Source of the DNA: an uncultured Geobacteraceae bacterium
GTDB taxonomy: Bacteria; Desulfobacterota; Desulfuromonadia; Geobacterales; Pseudopelobacteraceae
Length of the DNA: 64,000 nt
Direction of reading: 5' to 3'
Assembly (NCBI GenBank): GCA_903939115.1
Contig: CAJAFV010000069.1
Span: 62,001 to 126,000 of the forward strand
Part shown: in pieces, positions 7,936 through 16,240 of the stretch
How the letters are laid out: every line of letters starts with the position of its first letter
Numbering within the stretch: the first letter of the stretch is position 1
Position numbers and translations under genes: made by a program
The notes under the pieces: model-generated
The model's input: only the letters and a program-made list of their open reading frames with translations
Told to the model about the DNA's origin: nothing
Databases searched by the model: none

Positions 7936-9560
7936 TGGCTTCGAACGCACCTGTACACCATGCCACCGGCAGCAGTTTCTGGAACGATACCGGCAAAACC
8001 GGCATCACCTCCTGGATCTTCTCCACCGACCACAAACGGATCGGTTTCCTCTACTTTTATTCGACCTTCGGTTTCTTTCTGGTCGGAGTGCTGCTGGGCC
8101 TGCTGCTCCGCATCGAGTTGATGGCACCGGGGCGGACTATCATGGGGCCGCAGACGTATAACGCGCTCTTTACCGTGCATGGCGTGGTCATGATCTTCCT
8201 CTTTATCATTCCCGGCATACCGGGTGCGTTCGGCAATCTGGTCATGCCGATACAAATCGGCGCCCGCGATGTCGCCTTCCCGCGCCTGAACCTCCTTTCG
8301 TGGTGGCTCTATATCATCGGCGCCGTAATTGTACTCACGTCACTTTTCAGCGGTGGCGGCGCGCCCGATACCGGCTGGACTTTTTACGTTCCCTTCAGTT
8401 CCCGCACCGGCACTAACGTCTCACTGGCGGTTTTCGGAGTGTTCATCGTCGGTTTCTCATCAATCCTGACCGGGGTTAACTTCGTTACCACTATTCACCG
8501 CCTGCGGACGGAAGGAATGTCATGGGGACGCATACCGCTCTTCACCTGGTCGCTCTATGCCACTGCCTGGGTGCAGATTCTGGCAACGCCGATTCTTGCA
8601 ATCACCCTGGTATTAGTCATGGCTGAAAGGATCATTGGTGCCGGTCTGTTCGATCCGACCAGAGGAGGTGATCCGGTCATGTACCAGCATCTGTTCTGGA
8701 TCTATTCCCACCCGGCGGTCTACATCATGATCCTGCCGGCGATGGGAATCATTTCGGATATCATCCCGGTCTTTTCCCGCAAACCTATTTTCGGCTATAA
8801 AATGATCGCCTTCTCCAGTGTTGCCATTGCTGCCGCCGGCTCTCTGGTCTGGGGGCATCATATGTTCACCAGCGGCATGAGCGATACCGCCGTCATGGTC
8901 TTCTCGTTTCTGACCTTCGTTGTCGCCATTCCCTCAGCCATCAAGGTCTTTAACTGGGTTTCCACTCTCTACAAAGGGTCGATTTCTCTGGAAGCCCCGA
9001 TGCTGTTCGCCCTCTCCTTCATTCTGCTCTTCTCCATCGGGGGCCTGAGCGGCCTGATCCTTGGCGCTGCCGCCACTGATATCCACGTCCATGATACCCA
9101 TTTCGTGGTCGGTCACTTTCACTACGTTATGTTCGGCGGCACTGCATTTGCTTTTTTTGCGGCCATGCACTACTGGCTGCCTAAATTTTACGGCCGCCGC
9201 TATGCCGAAAAACCGGCAGTCGTCGCCTGGGCCCTCATGTTCAGCGGTTTCAACATCCTCTACTTCACCATGCAGGTCCTCGGCATGCAGGGAATGCCGC
9301 GCCGCTACTACGACTATCTGCCGGAATTTGCCAACCTCAACCTGGTTGCGACAATCGGGAGCTGGATTCTGGCTGCAGGGTTGGTCATCATGCTGGTCAA
9401 CCTCTTTCGGGGACTCTGGTGGGGCGTACCGTTTGAAGGCAACCCCTGGGGAGGAGCATCCCTTGAGTGGAGTGTTCCGACGCCGCCGCCGACCGAGAAC
9501 TTTATCGAGGAACCGGTCGTGACACACGGACCGTACGACTTCAATGGTGTGGAGAGATGA
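7935..9560 (+). CDS. ctaD: Cytochrome c oxidase subunit I (A2-type heme-copper reductase)
   Basis: Catalytic subunit (541 residues, about 12 membrane helices) that reduces oxygen to water and pumps protons. Visible ligands are His82 (low-spin heme), His259, His308 and His309 (CuB), and His394 and His396 in HFVVGHFHYV (hemes a3 and a). The K-channel Tyr263 follows His259. The segment reads YSHPAVY where A1 oxidases have GHPEV, so the D-channel glutamate is missing; YSHP marks the A2 subfamily known from Thermus-type caa3 enzymes. It is the second gene of the sco-ctaDEFCB operon and overlaps both neighbours by a few bases. Confidence 0.97.
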   Translation: MASNAPVHHATGSSFWNDTGKTGITSWIFSTDHKRIGFLYFYSTFGFFLVGVLLGLLLRIELMAPGRTIMGPQTYNALFTVHGVVMIFLFIIPGIPGAFGNLVMPIQIGARDVAFPRLNLLSWWLYIIGAVIVLTSLFSGGGAPDTGWTFYVPFSSRTGTNVSLAVFGVFIVGFSSILTGVNFVTTIHRLRTEGMSWGRIPLFTWSLYATAWVQILATPILAITLVLVMAERIIGAGLFDPTRGGDPVMYQHLFWIYSHPAVYIMILPAMGIISDIIPVFSRKPIFGYKMIAFSSVAIAAAGSLVWGHHMFTSGMSDTAVMVFSFLTFVVAIPSAIKVFNWVSTLYKGSISLEAPMLFALSFILLFSIGGLSGLILGAAATDIHVHDTHFVVGHFHYVMFGGTAFAFFAAMHYWLPKFYGRRYAEKPAVVAWALMFSGFNILYFTMQVLGMQGMPRRYYDYLPEFANLNLVATIGSWILAAGLVIMLVNLFRGLWWGVPFEGNPWGGASLEWSVPTPPPTENFIEEPVVTHGPYDFNGVER

Positions 9561-10159
9561 CCGGCCACCTCCATAAAGATGACTTCGGCGCCAAGCTTGG
9601 CATGTGGCTGTTCCTGTTTACCGAACTGCTGCTGTTCGGCGGGCTGTTCCTGCTCTACGCGGTGTATCTCAAGCGCTATCCGCACGAGTTTGCCGCAGGG
9701 GGTACCCAACTCAACTGGATCATGGGCACGGCAAACACGGCCATCCTGCTCACCAGCAGCCTCTCTGCCGCCATGGCGGTTACCGCCGTGCAGCGGGGCG
9801 AACTCAAGCGCACCGTGGCGCTTCTCGGAGGAACGGTACTCTGCGCCGCATGCTTCATGGTCATAAAATATTTTGAATGGAGCGCCAAGATCGGGCATGG
9901 CATCTATCCCGGTTCCGAGCATTTGAAAGCCGGTGCCCCAGGCGAATCGGTGTTCTTCAGCCTGTACTACATTTCTACCGGCATTCACGGACTTCATGTC
10001 ATGATCGGCGCAGCCCTGCTAACCTGGATCGGAGTAAAAGTCCGCTCCGGTGAAGTCAATGCCGACAACTATATCCTGCTGGAGAACGGCGCGCTCTACT
10101 GGCATCTGGTTGACCTGATCTGGATTTTCATCTTCCCGTTGTATTATCTGGTTCTGTGA
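9557..10159 (+). CDS. ctaE: Cytochrome c oxidase subunit III
   Basis: Membrane subunit of 200 residues with five hydrophobic segments and the family motifs FLFTELLLFGG, YYISTGIHGLHV and LYWHLVDLIWIF. Subunit III stabilises the oxidase and its proton uptake. The ATG at 9557 overlaps the ctaD stop (ATGA) and carries GGAGAG upstream; a longer in-frame reading to 9467 lies wholly inside ctaD and is rejected. Confidence 0.95.
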   Translation: MTGHLHKDDFGAKLGMWLFLFTELLLFGGLFLLYAVYLKRYPHEFAAGGTQLNWIMGTANTAILLTSSLSAAMAVTAVQRGELKRTVALLGGTVLCAACFMVIKYFEWSAKIGHGIYPGSEHLKAGAPGESVFFSLYYISTGIHGLHVMIGAALLTWIGVKVRSGEVNADNYILLENGALYWHLVDLIWIFIFPLYYLVL

Positions 10160-10169
10160 AGGGAGGATC

Positions 10170-10451
10170 ATGAACGAACACCATCACATTGTAAGCTACA
10201 GTAAGCTGATTGCCATCTGGCTGATTCTTCTGGCGCTGACCGCTCTGACCGTGGCAATCACCCGCGTGAACCTCGGTGGTTACAAGGTCCTCGGCGCGCT
10301 GGTCATTGCCTGTGTCAAGTCAGGTCTGGTCATTGCAGTATTCATGCATATGAAATATGAAGGACGCCTGTTGCGCTGGCTGCTGTTCCTGGCGCTGGTG
10401 ACTCTGGCTGTTTTTATCGGCCTTACTTTTTTTGACGTACTCTACCGGTGA
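10170..10451 (+). CDS. ctaF: Cytochrome c oxidase subunit IV (CtaF/COX4-like)
   Basis: A 93-residue membrane protein with three hydrophobic segments and the short motif IAVFMHMKYEGRL found in prokaryotic subunit IV. GGGAGG precedes the ATG by about 5 nt. It lies 10 bp after ctaE and 10 bp before ctaC. It has no cofactors and an assembly or stability role. Confidence 0.88.
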   Translation: MNEHHHIVSYSKLIAIWLILLALTALTVAITRVNLGGYKVLGALVIACVKSGLVIAVFMHMKYEGRLLRWLLFLALVTLAVFIGLTFFDVLYR

Positions 10452-10461
10452 CGGAAAAGAT

Positions 10462-11382
10462 ATGAACCAACTACCGCTCATAACCACGACTGAGGCCATC
10501 GATCCGGTCTTCATGTTCATCTTCGGCGCCTGCCTGGTACTGCTGCTCGGCATCACACTGGTCATGCTCTTTTTCGTGCTGCGCTACCATCGCTCCCGTT
10601 CGCCGCAACCAACTTCTCAGGCAGACGGCAACCTCTGGCTGGAAATCGTCTGGATCGTGTTGCCGACGCTGCTGGTGCTGGCAATGTTCTGGTACGGTTG
10701 GAAAGAGTACCTGGTTTTGCGGACGGTGCCGAAAGGGGCACTTCCGGTGACCGCCACGGCACGCATGTGGTCCTGGGAGTTCACCTACGAGGGGGGCAAA
10801 ACCGCTCCCAAGCTCTATGTGCCGGTCGGTAAACCGGTACGGGTTGAACTGGTTTCAAAAGATGTCATCCACGGGTTTTTCCTCCCCGCCTTTCGCGTCA
10901 AGCGCGACGTTGTGCCGGGGATGAGCAACTACGCCTGGTTCGTGGCAACAAAGCCGGGCAGTTATGATCTCTTCTGCTCCCAGTTCTGCGGTACGCAACA
11001 TGCGGCGATGGTCACCACGGTGGAAGCGCTGCCGGAGAAGGATTTCGCGGAATGGCTTGAACATGGACCCGGCGGCGAGGACAAGGGCGCTCATCTTGAC
11101 GGCAAACAACTGGCGACGGCGAAAGGGTGCCTTGCCTGCCATTCACTGGATGGCAGCAAAGGGGTCGGGCCGACTTTCAGAGGGCTCTTTACCAGCCAGG
11201 TTACCGTTATGAAGGATGGCAAGTCACTGGTTGTGACCGCCGACGATGCGTTTCTGAAGGAGTCAATCCGACTGCCGGCAGCGACGATTGTGGATGGTTT
11301 CCCGCCGATCATGCCGGGTAATCCGGATATGCCGGATGAGCAGGTTACGGCACTGGTCGAGTTTATAAAGAGCGTAAAATGA
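10462..11382 (+). CDS. ctaC: Cytochrome c oxidase subunit II fused to cytochrome c (caa3 type)
   Basis: Electron-entry subunit of 306 residues. Two membrane helices (about 15-40 and 62-82) are followed by the periplasmic cupredoxin domain with CuA ligands His137, Cys172, Cys176, His180 and Met183 (CSQFCGTQHAAM). A cytochrome c domain is fused at the C-terminus with CLACH at 223-227 and a candidate axial Met near IMPGNPDM. The fusion means electrons can enter from a soluble donor straight onto the oxidase. The gene lies after subunits I, III and IV rather than first, unlike the common ctaCDEF order. Its last bases overlap ctaB (ATGA). Confidence 0.95.
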   Translation: MNQLPLITTTEAIDPVFMFIFGACLVLLLGITLVMLFFVLRYHRSRSPQPTSQADGNLWLEIVWIVLPTLLVLAMFWYGWKEYLVLRTVPKGALPVTATARMWSWEFTYEGGKTAPKLYVPVGKPVRVELVSKDVIHGFFLPAFRVKRDVVPGMSNYAWFVATKPGSYDLFCSQFCGTQHAAMVTTVEALPEKDFAEWLEHGPGGEDKGAHLDGKQLATAKGCLACHSLDGSKGVGPTFRGLFTSQVTVMKDGKSLVVTADDAFLKESIRLPAATIVDGFPPIMPGNPDMPDEQVTALVEFIKSVK

Positions 11383-12206
11383 TCCGCGCATGTGCCACAT
11401 TATTCCGGCTGAAGCTGTCACTCTTAAATGGCGTATCCGCCCTGGCCGGCTATCTTCTGTTCCCTTCCTCGGGCGAAATCCTGACCGCCCTGACTGCATT
11501 TGCCGGAGTCTCACTTCTTGCCGCCGGCGGATCCGCCCTGAATCAGGCTCTGGAGCGCGATCTGGACATCAGAATGCTGCGGACACGAATGAGGCCGGTT
11601 CCACAGCAGGTAATGACGCCAACAGGCGCCTCTGCAGCAGGTGCCATCGCGATACTGCTCGGTTTTATGCTGCTCGGTGCCGTCGGCTCTGCCGTGGCCG
11701 CACTCCTTGGAGCGGCGGCTCTGGTCTGGTATCTGGCCGTCTACACCCCCCTGAAAACAAGAACGACATTGGCGTTGCCGCTCGGAGCACTCTGCGGCGC
11801 GTTTCCACCGCTGATCGGTTGGAGCCTGGCCGGCGGTCATCCGGGAGATTACCGGATCATCACCCTCGCGGGCCTGCTATTCCTGTGGCAGGTCCCGCAT
11901 TTCTGGCTGTTCCAGCGTCGCCACGCTGAAGATTATCGACAGGCCGGAATCCCGCTGTTCAGCACACAAGGAACCATCGCCGGCAGCAGCCCCTTCTTTT
12001 GGCTCTGGATAGTGGCGCTCTCTGCTGCGGCTATGCTGCTGCCGGCTTTTGGGCTCATTGTCCGGCCCGGTGCACTCTGGTATGCCCTCTTTCCCCTGCC
12101 GATCATTTTTTTCTCCCTGTTTCGCTCCGGCCAGCTGCTCTTCCCCTATATCAACTGTTTCCCACTGCTGGTAACACTGCTGCTGGTGATTCAGAAACAG
12201 GCGTAA
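11379..12206 (+). CDS. ctaB: Protoheme IX farnesyltransferase
   Basis: UbiA-type integral membrane prenyltransferase of 275 residues that converts heme b to heme o, the step before heme a for this oxidase. The prenyl-diphosphate motif NQALERDLD (Asn55, Asp61, Asp63) and a second motif around YTPLKTR are visible, with about eight hydrophobic segments. The start overlaps the ctaC stop. A heme a synthase (CtaA) is not present in the window. Confidence 0.93.
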   Translation: MIRACATLFRLKLSLLNGVSALAGYLLFPSSGEILTALTAFAGVSLLAAGGSALNQALERDLDIRMLRTRMRPVPQQVMTPTGASAAGAIAILLGFMLLGAVGSAVAALLGAAALVWYLAVYTPLKTRTTLALPLGALCGAFPPLIGWSLAGGHPGDYRIITLAGLLFLWQVPHFWLFQRRHAEDYRQAGIPLFSTQGTIAGSSPFFWLWIVALSAAAMLLPAFGLIVRPGALWYALFPLPIIFFSLFRSGQLLFPYINCFPLLVTLLLVIQKQA

Positions 12207-12233
12207 CCGGATACGCTCAGAAAAGGAGTCGCC

Positions 12234-13118
12234 ATGAAGATTTTTATCGCCGGGGGTACCGGCTTTGTCGGGGAGCATCTGGTTGCGGAGCTGCAGAAGA
12301 GCGGCCATAGCGTACGGCTGCTTGTACATAGCCGCAGAACGCTGCCAGGGAACGCCGAACAGGTTGCCGGGGACGTTACCCGACTGGAGAGCTTCGCCGA
12401 AAGTGTGGCCGGGTGCGACGCCGTTATTAATCTGGTTGGCATCATTCGCGAATTTCCTTTCCGGGGGATTACCTTTAAAAAGATGCATGTCTCCGCAACG
12501 GCAAACATGCTCGCCGCTGCAGCGGGAAGCGGGATCAGCCGTTACCTGCAGATGTCGGCGCTCGGAGTCCGCCCACAGGCAGTTTCAGCGTATCATCAGA
12601 CCAAGTGGCGGGCGGAGGAACTGGTACGGGCAAGCGCTCTTGAATGGACTATTTTCCAGCCGTCACTAATCTACGGGCCACATGACGCCTTTATCAATAT
12701 GCTGGCATCTCAGCTGCGCCTTGCTCCGGTCATGCCGGTTATCGGCAGCGGCAGCTACCGTCTGCAGCCGATCCATGCCGATGACGTGGCCCGCTGCTTT
12801 ACCCGCGCGCTGGAGATGCCGGGAACGATCGGCCAAACGTATGAACTGTGTGGTAATGACCGGCTGAGTTACGAAGAGCTGCTCGATATGGTTGCCGACG
12901 TTCTGGGACGTGTCCGACCACTCAAGCCGCACCTCCCTCTCGGATTAATGAAGCTGATAATACCGGTTTTTCAGAAGATCCCCCCGTTTCCGATTACAAC
13001 GGATCAGCTGCAGATGCTGCTGGAGGAGAGCATAGGAGGGAACGAATGGCAGCAGGTGTTCGGCTTTGTGCCACGCGGTTTGCGTGAGGGAATCGCGGAA
13101 TATCTGGGTAAAACTTGA
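12234..13118 (+). CDS. NDUFA9-like atypical SDR (NAD(P)-binding epimerase/reductase family)
   Basis: A 294-residue Rossmann protein with the dinucleotide motif GGTGFVG at residues 7-13 and NLVGIIRE at about 67, as in the complex I NDUFA9 and YbjT/SDR_a5 group. Relatives bind NADPH and several act in quinone or respiratory chain assembly; the substrate is not evident. AAAGGAG is 7 nt before the ATG. It lies 27 bp after ctaB and may be the last gene of the oxidase transcript. The promoter for rlpA overlaps its final codons. Confidence 0.85.
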   Translation: MKIFIAGGTGFVGEHLVAELQKSGHSVRLLVHSRRTLPGNAEQVAGDVTRLESFAESVAGCDAVINLVGIIREFPFRGITFKKMHVSATANMLAAAAGSGISRYLQMSALGVRPQAVSAYHQTKWRAEELVRASALEWTIFQPSLIYGPHDAFINMLASQLRLAPVMPVIGSGSYRLQPIHADDVARCFTRALEMPGTIGQTYELCGNDRLSYEELLDMVADVLGRVRPLKPHLPLGLMKLIIPVFQKIPPFPITTDQLQMLLEESIGGNEWQQVFGFVPRGLREGIAEYLGKT

Positions 13119-13143
13119 CTATCTGGTCGAGACAGGGTATAAG
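13115..13143 (+). promoter_or_regulatory. Strong sigma-70 promoter for rlpA
   Basis: TTGACT at 13115-13120, exactly 17 nt, then TATAAG at 13138-13143. The expected +1 (about 13150) falls on or next to the rlpA ATG at 13151, so the mRNA would be leaderless or nearly so. Confidence 0.65.
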
Positions 13144-13150
13144 CGTTGCC

Positions 13151-13642
13151 ATGAATCGTTTATTTTCCAATATGATAACTGTTGCAACCGTTGTCGTGAC
13201 CCTGTTTCTGGCGGTCTCTGGCACCCGGGCTGACCCCGGCATGAGCGCTGTCGAAGCACCACAACAGGAGGCTTCACGCCCAACGACAGTTCTGCTGGAA
13301 GAGTTGCTGTTACAGAGCAGTCCGTACGAATCGGTCGAAGGTTTTGCCTCCTATTACGCCCGCCGTTTTGACGGACGCCGCACGACTTCCGGCCATCGTT
13401 ATAATCCGGACAAAATGACCGCTGCCCACGAAAGCCTGCCGCTCGGCACGGTCGTACGGGTTGTCAATCCAGCAAACAACCAGGAAGTTCACGTCACCAT
13501 CACCGACCGGTGCGCTTCAAAATCCTTCCATTTTATTGACCTTTCCCGCGCCGCCGCAAAAAAAATCGGCCTCTGGGGCAAAGGTAGAATCAAGGTCGTC
13601 ATCATCCCGCTCCTCGTGCAAAAAGCGGAAAGACCGGTTTAA
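13151..13642 (+). CDS. rlpA: RlpA-like septal ring/peptidoglycan protein
   Basis: A 163-residue exported protein with an N-terminal signal (about 1-28) and one double-psi beta-barrel domain (about 58-150; GFASYYARRFDGRRT, TDRCASK, IDLSRAAAKKIG). RlpA proteins bind or cleave naked glycan strands during division. There is no SPOR domain, so this is a short form. The ATG at 13151 is preferred because TTG at 13115 is part of the -35 box. It has no lipobox, unlike E. coli RlpA. Confidence 0.85.
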   Translation: MNRLFSNMITVATVVVTLFLAVSGTRADPGMSAVEAPQQEASRPTTVLLEELLLQSSPYESVEGFASYYARRFDGRRTTSGHRYNPDKMTAAHESLPLGTVVRVVNPANNQEVHVTITDRCASKSFHFIDLSRAAAKKIGLWGKGRIKVVIIPLLVQKAERPV

Positions 13643-13877
13643 AATCTGGTATTCAACTCTTGTAGCGCCCTGCTAATTCCATTACTAAAATTCTTTTCCC
13701 AGGTATTCCAGTTCAATTACTTGCCCGCTTCCATGCCTTGTATGACAAGACGTATCGGGCCGACATCCTTAGTCAGGGCTACACGATGCTTGCCGTCCAG
13801 TAATACCAGTGTCGCATCTCCCATCGCTCGCCGACGCTCTTCCCCATAGCTTGCATGGCTTAATACGTTTCTTGTTA

Positions 13878-13905
13878 TTGACATTTTGGCCTTATTGCAT
13901 ATAAT
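13878..13905 (+). promoter_or_regulatory. Consensus sigma-70 promoter for the XRE/AbiEii pair
   Basis: TTGACA at 13878-13883, 16 nt, TATAAT at 13900-13905. The predicted start (about 13912) lies 4 nt before the ATG at 13916, downstream of GAGGA at 13907-13911, so that apparent ribosome site may not be transcribed. It may also be the site of autorepression. Confidence 0.7.
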
Positions 13906-13915
13906 GAGGAACACT

Positions 13916-14398
13916 ATGCCATCTAAACTACCTGTCATCGCCGGTAACACGGCAGAGCAACTGGCTGCCCTGGGGCAGCAGATCCGTGCTCATCGCAAGG
14001 CACTGCGGATCAGCGCCATCGCGACAGCAGAAGCTGCGGGCATGTCGCGGGTTACGTTGCACCGCATCGAAAAAGGTGAACCGGCCGTGACCATGGGTGC
14101 CTACGTTAATGCCATGGCTGTGCTCGGCTTGAACTTCGGGGTGGTCACGCCTGCAGATTCGAGTGAATCGCACGGTGCAACAGACCGGGATGGCTGGATA
14201 CCAGCGCGTATTCACATGATGGAGTATCCGCAGCTTAGGCAACTCGCATGGCAGGTGCAAGGCGCAGATACATTATCGCCAAAAGAGGCGTTGGACATAT
14301 ACGAGCGAAATTGGCGACATCTGGATGAACAGGCTCTGACGCTGCACGAGCGGCAACTGATCGATGCGTTGCGATTGGCGTTTGAGGGGGGGCGATAG
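13916..14398 (+). CDS. XRE-family antitoxin of an AbiEii-type pair
   Basis: A 160-residue protein with a helix-turn-helix at about 15-70 (ATAEAAGMSRVTLHRIEKGE) and a C-terminal helical domain ending LTLHERQLIDALRLAFEGGR. It is followed 2 bp later by a nucleotidyltransferase-fold gene, the usual antitoxin-toxin order for this class. It presumably represses its own promoter, which is a near-perfect sigma-70 site. Partner assignment is by adjacency and family habit. Confidence 0.8.
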   Translation: MPSKLPVIAGNTAEQLAALGQQIRAHRKALRISAIATAEAAGMSRVTLHRIEKGEPAVTMGAYVNAMAVLGLNFGVVTPADSSESHGATDRDGWIPARIHMMEYPQLRQLAWQVQGADTLSPKEALDIYERNWRHLDEQALTLHERQLIDALRLAFEGGR

Positions 14399-14400
14399 CC

Positions 14401-15174
14401 ATGTTTGAGCGTCCCCTTCACCAACGGATTGCTCAGGTCCTCGGCGCATTGAACGGAACAGTGCTGAAAGAGCATAGTTGCCTGTTCGGTGGCGGAACAG
14501 TAATTGCGCTCCGTTTCGGCGAATTCCGCGAGTCAGTCGACATCGACTTTCTGCTGTCGGATGTAACCCGTTACCAAAGCTTGCGACAATTGCTGAAGGG
14601 GAGTGATGGTATTAACGCCATCTTGCTGACTGGGCAGCCCTTCTTGACACAGCTGCGCGACATGCGGGCTGATCAATACGGCATCAGGACAATGATCTCG
14701 ATGGCCGGGCAGCCCATCAAATTCGAGATCATTCTGGAAGGTCGGATCGAACTGGCCGCGCCAACTTCGAAAGATGTGGTCTGCGGCATTTCCACCCTGA
14801 CGGTTCTGGATATGGTGGCGAGCAAACTCCTGGCTAACTCCGACCGCTGGGCTGACGACGGGGTTTTTAGTCGGGATCTGATTGACCTGGCCATGATGCA
14901 GCCCCGATTGCCCCTGTTACGCCGGGCTATCGCCAAGACTAATGTTGTTTATGGTCAAGCAATCAGCGTTGATCTAGGGAAAGCCGTTCACCAGCTTCAA
15001 CAGCGGCAGGGATGGCTTGAGCGCTGCATGCAGGCGATGGCCATGACGCTGCCGAAAGCGCTGGTCTGGCAGCGGGTGCACAATTTGTACAAGACTTTGG
15101 CGGCGTGTGAAAAAGAGCAGGCTAATGCTGATCCAATGGACGGTAGAGTAGGAAGCAGGCCACTGCAACCGTAG
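14401..15174 (+). CDS. AbiEii/MNT-like nucleotidyltransferase toxin
   Basis: A 257-residue member of the nucleotidyltransferase superfamily. GGGT at 30-33 and the metal-binding pair Asp47/Asp49 (SVDIDF) match the GS...DxD core of AbiEii toxins, which inactivate tRNA or other targets by adding nucleotides. The C-terminal half is helical. It is tightly linked to the XRE gene and probably co-transcribed. An abortive-infection (anti-phage) or plasmid-type addiction role is an inference from the family. Confidence 0.8.
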   Translation: MFERPLHQRIAQVLGALNGTVLKEHSCLFGGGTVIALRFGEFRESVDIDFLLSDVTRYQSLRQLLKGSDGINAILLTGQPFLTQLRDMRADQYGIRTMISMAGQPIKFEIILEGRIELAAPTSKDVVCGISTLTVLDMVASKLLANSDRWADDGVFSRDLIDLAMMQPRLPLLRRAIAKTNVVYGQAISVDLGKAVHQLQQRQGWLERCMQAMAMTLPKALVWQRVHNLYKTLAACEKEQANADPMDGRVGSRPLQP

Positions 15175-15260
15175 GTTTGGCTTGTCTGTTTCCGCCTCTT
15201 TCGTTTGGCGGTACCCTAGTAGCCTTGCTGTATAGGCCTTAACCAGCGCTTCCGCTCATC

Positions 15261-15293
15261 AAACCGTACGTGCGGATTTCCCGCATACGGCTA
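15261..15293 (-). ncRNA. Group II intron domain V (remnant)
   Basis: Read on the minus strand, TAGCCGTATGCGG, a GAAA-containing loop, then CCGCACGTACGGTTT closely matches the conserved 34-nt domain V of bacterial group II introns. It lies 25 bp downstream of the maturase fragment, the normal order. The rest of the ribozyme is missing, so it cannot splice by itself. Confidence 0.75.
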
Positions 15294-15318
15294 ACAGACG
15301 GTCTTCTTGCAACAGGCA

Positions 15319-15540
15319 TTATAGAGGAGTTGAAGACGGTGCTTTTACAGGTACCAGACCATAGCGTTTCAGTCCGGCATACAGGCTCTCACCTGCCCTG
15401 AAGGGTTTGCTCCGTCGTTGGCTCCGATTGTTCAGAAATATTTGAAAGCGAGTCCTTGTATAATGGTTCACGCCTCGAAACACTTTACGGGGATACCCGT
15501 AGTCGAAGTAGTTACCCCATCCACGAAGGATGCTGTTCTT
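15319..15540 (-). pseudogene. Group II intron reverse transcriptase/maturase, C-terminal fragment
   Basis: The open frame encodes 73 residues starting KNSILRGWGNYFDYGYPRKVF, the GIIM maturase domain X signature (normally LRGWANYF...). An in-frame stop bounds it upstream and TAA at 15319-15321 ends it. About 80% of a normal protein (reverse transcriptase fingers and palm) is gone and no endonuclease domain follows. Together with domain V it marks the 3' end of a degraded group II intron beside the cassette array. Confidence 0.85.
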
Positions 15541-15643
15541 CTACGATTACATGGACAATATGAAAGTGCATCTTTTGATACTGGGTGTTGCCAGCGGATG
15601 TTACTTGAGGATCAATAAATAAATCTGTCCCCTTTTTCCTTCC

Positions 15644-15940
15644 TTACGCAGCCATTTTCCACGGATGGATTTTTCTCAGTTCAGCGTGCATGGTCTTTTC
15701 AATCTCTTCGGTATCATAATCCGCCTGCAACCCTAGCCAGAAAGCTGCCGTTGTGCCAAAAAAACGTGCAAGTCGTATTGCAGTATCCGCACCGATCGCC
15801 CGCTTCCTCAAGCAGATGGCAGAGACTCTTGATTCCGTCACGCCGATCTCCTTTGCAAGCCGATACTGGCTTATTCCCATTGGAGCAAGAAACTCTTCTT
15901 TCAAAACTTCACCAGGGTGTACGTTTGCTAGTTGTGCCAT
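15644..15940 (-). CDS. higA: HigA-family antitoxin
   Basis: A 98-residue XRE antitoxin starting with the HigA signature HPGEVLKEEFLAPMGISQYRLAKEIGV; the helix-turn-helix spans about 22-75. It neutralises the HigB encoded 9 bp upstream (toxin first, as usual for higBA) and represses the shared promoter. It is the last cassette at the low-coordinate edge of the minus-strand array, about 100 bp from the intron remnant. Confidence 0.9.
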   Translation of the reverse strand: MAQLANVHPGEVLKEEFLAPMGISQYRLAKEIGVTESRVSAICLRKRAIGADTAIRLARFFGTTAAFWLGLQADYDTEEIEKTMHAELRKIHPWKMAA

Positions 15941-15949
15941 AGAATCACC

Positions 15950-16231
15950 TCAATGATAATCACAAATCTCAACACGCGACGCAGTACCTTTATCCCACAG
16001 GAAGCATACACGCCACTGGTCGTTAATCCGAATACTCCACTGCCCTTCTCGATCATTAGAAAGCTTTTCAAGTCTATTTTGCGGAGGTATGCGAAGATCG
16101 TCAATCTTGTTCGAGTTGTTCAGCATCCTTAATTTCCTTCTAGCTACCTGCTGTATATCGTTTGGTAGCTTGCGTGAAAACTCACCATTCCACACTTTTT
16201 GGGATTCATTGTCATAGAAGGAAGTAATCAT
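15950..16231 (-). CDS. higB: HigB-family mRNA interferase toxin
   Basis: A 93-residue RelE-fold ribosome-dependent endoribonuclease. It begins MITSFYDNES, the HigB N-terminus (usually MIKSFKDKET), and has NRLEKLSNDREGQWSIRIND and WRVCFLW as in the family. I start at the ATG at 16231 by homology, although an ATG 9 nt upstream exists. First gene of a higBA pair. Confidence 0.88.
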   Translation of the reverse strand: MITSFYDNESQKVWNGEFSRKLPNDIQQVARRKLRMLNNSNKIDDLRIPPQNRLEKLSNDREGQWSIRINDQWRVCFLWDKGTASRVEICDYH

Positions 16232-16240
16232 TGTGCACAT

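Noticed and set aside
13717-13950. Small minus-strand reading frame between rlpA and the XRE gene
   Set aside because: It overlaps the start and promoter of the XRE gene and has no clear ribosome site or recognisable domain.
15418-15618. Plus-strand 66-residue frame
   Set aside because: It is the shadow of the group II intron maturase fragment on the other strand.
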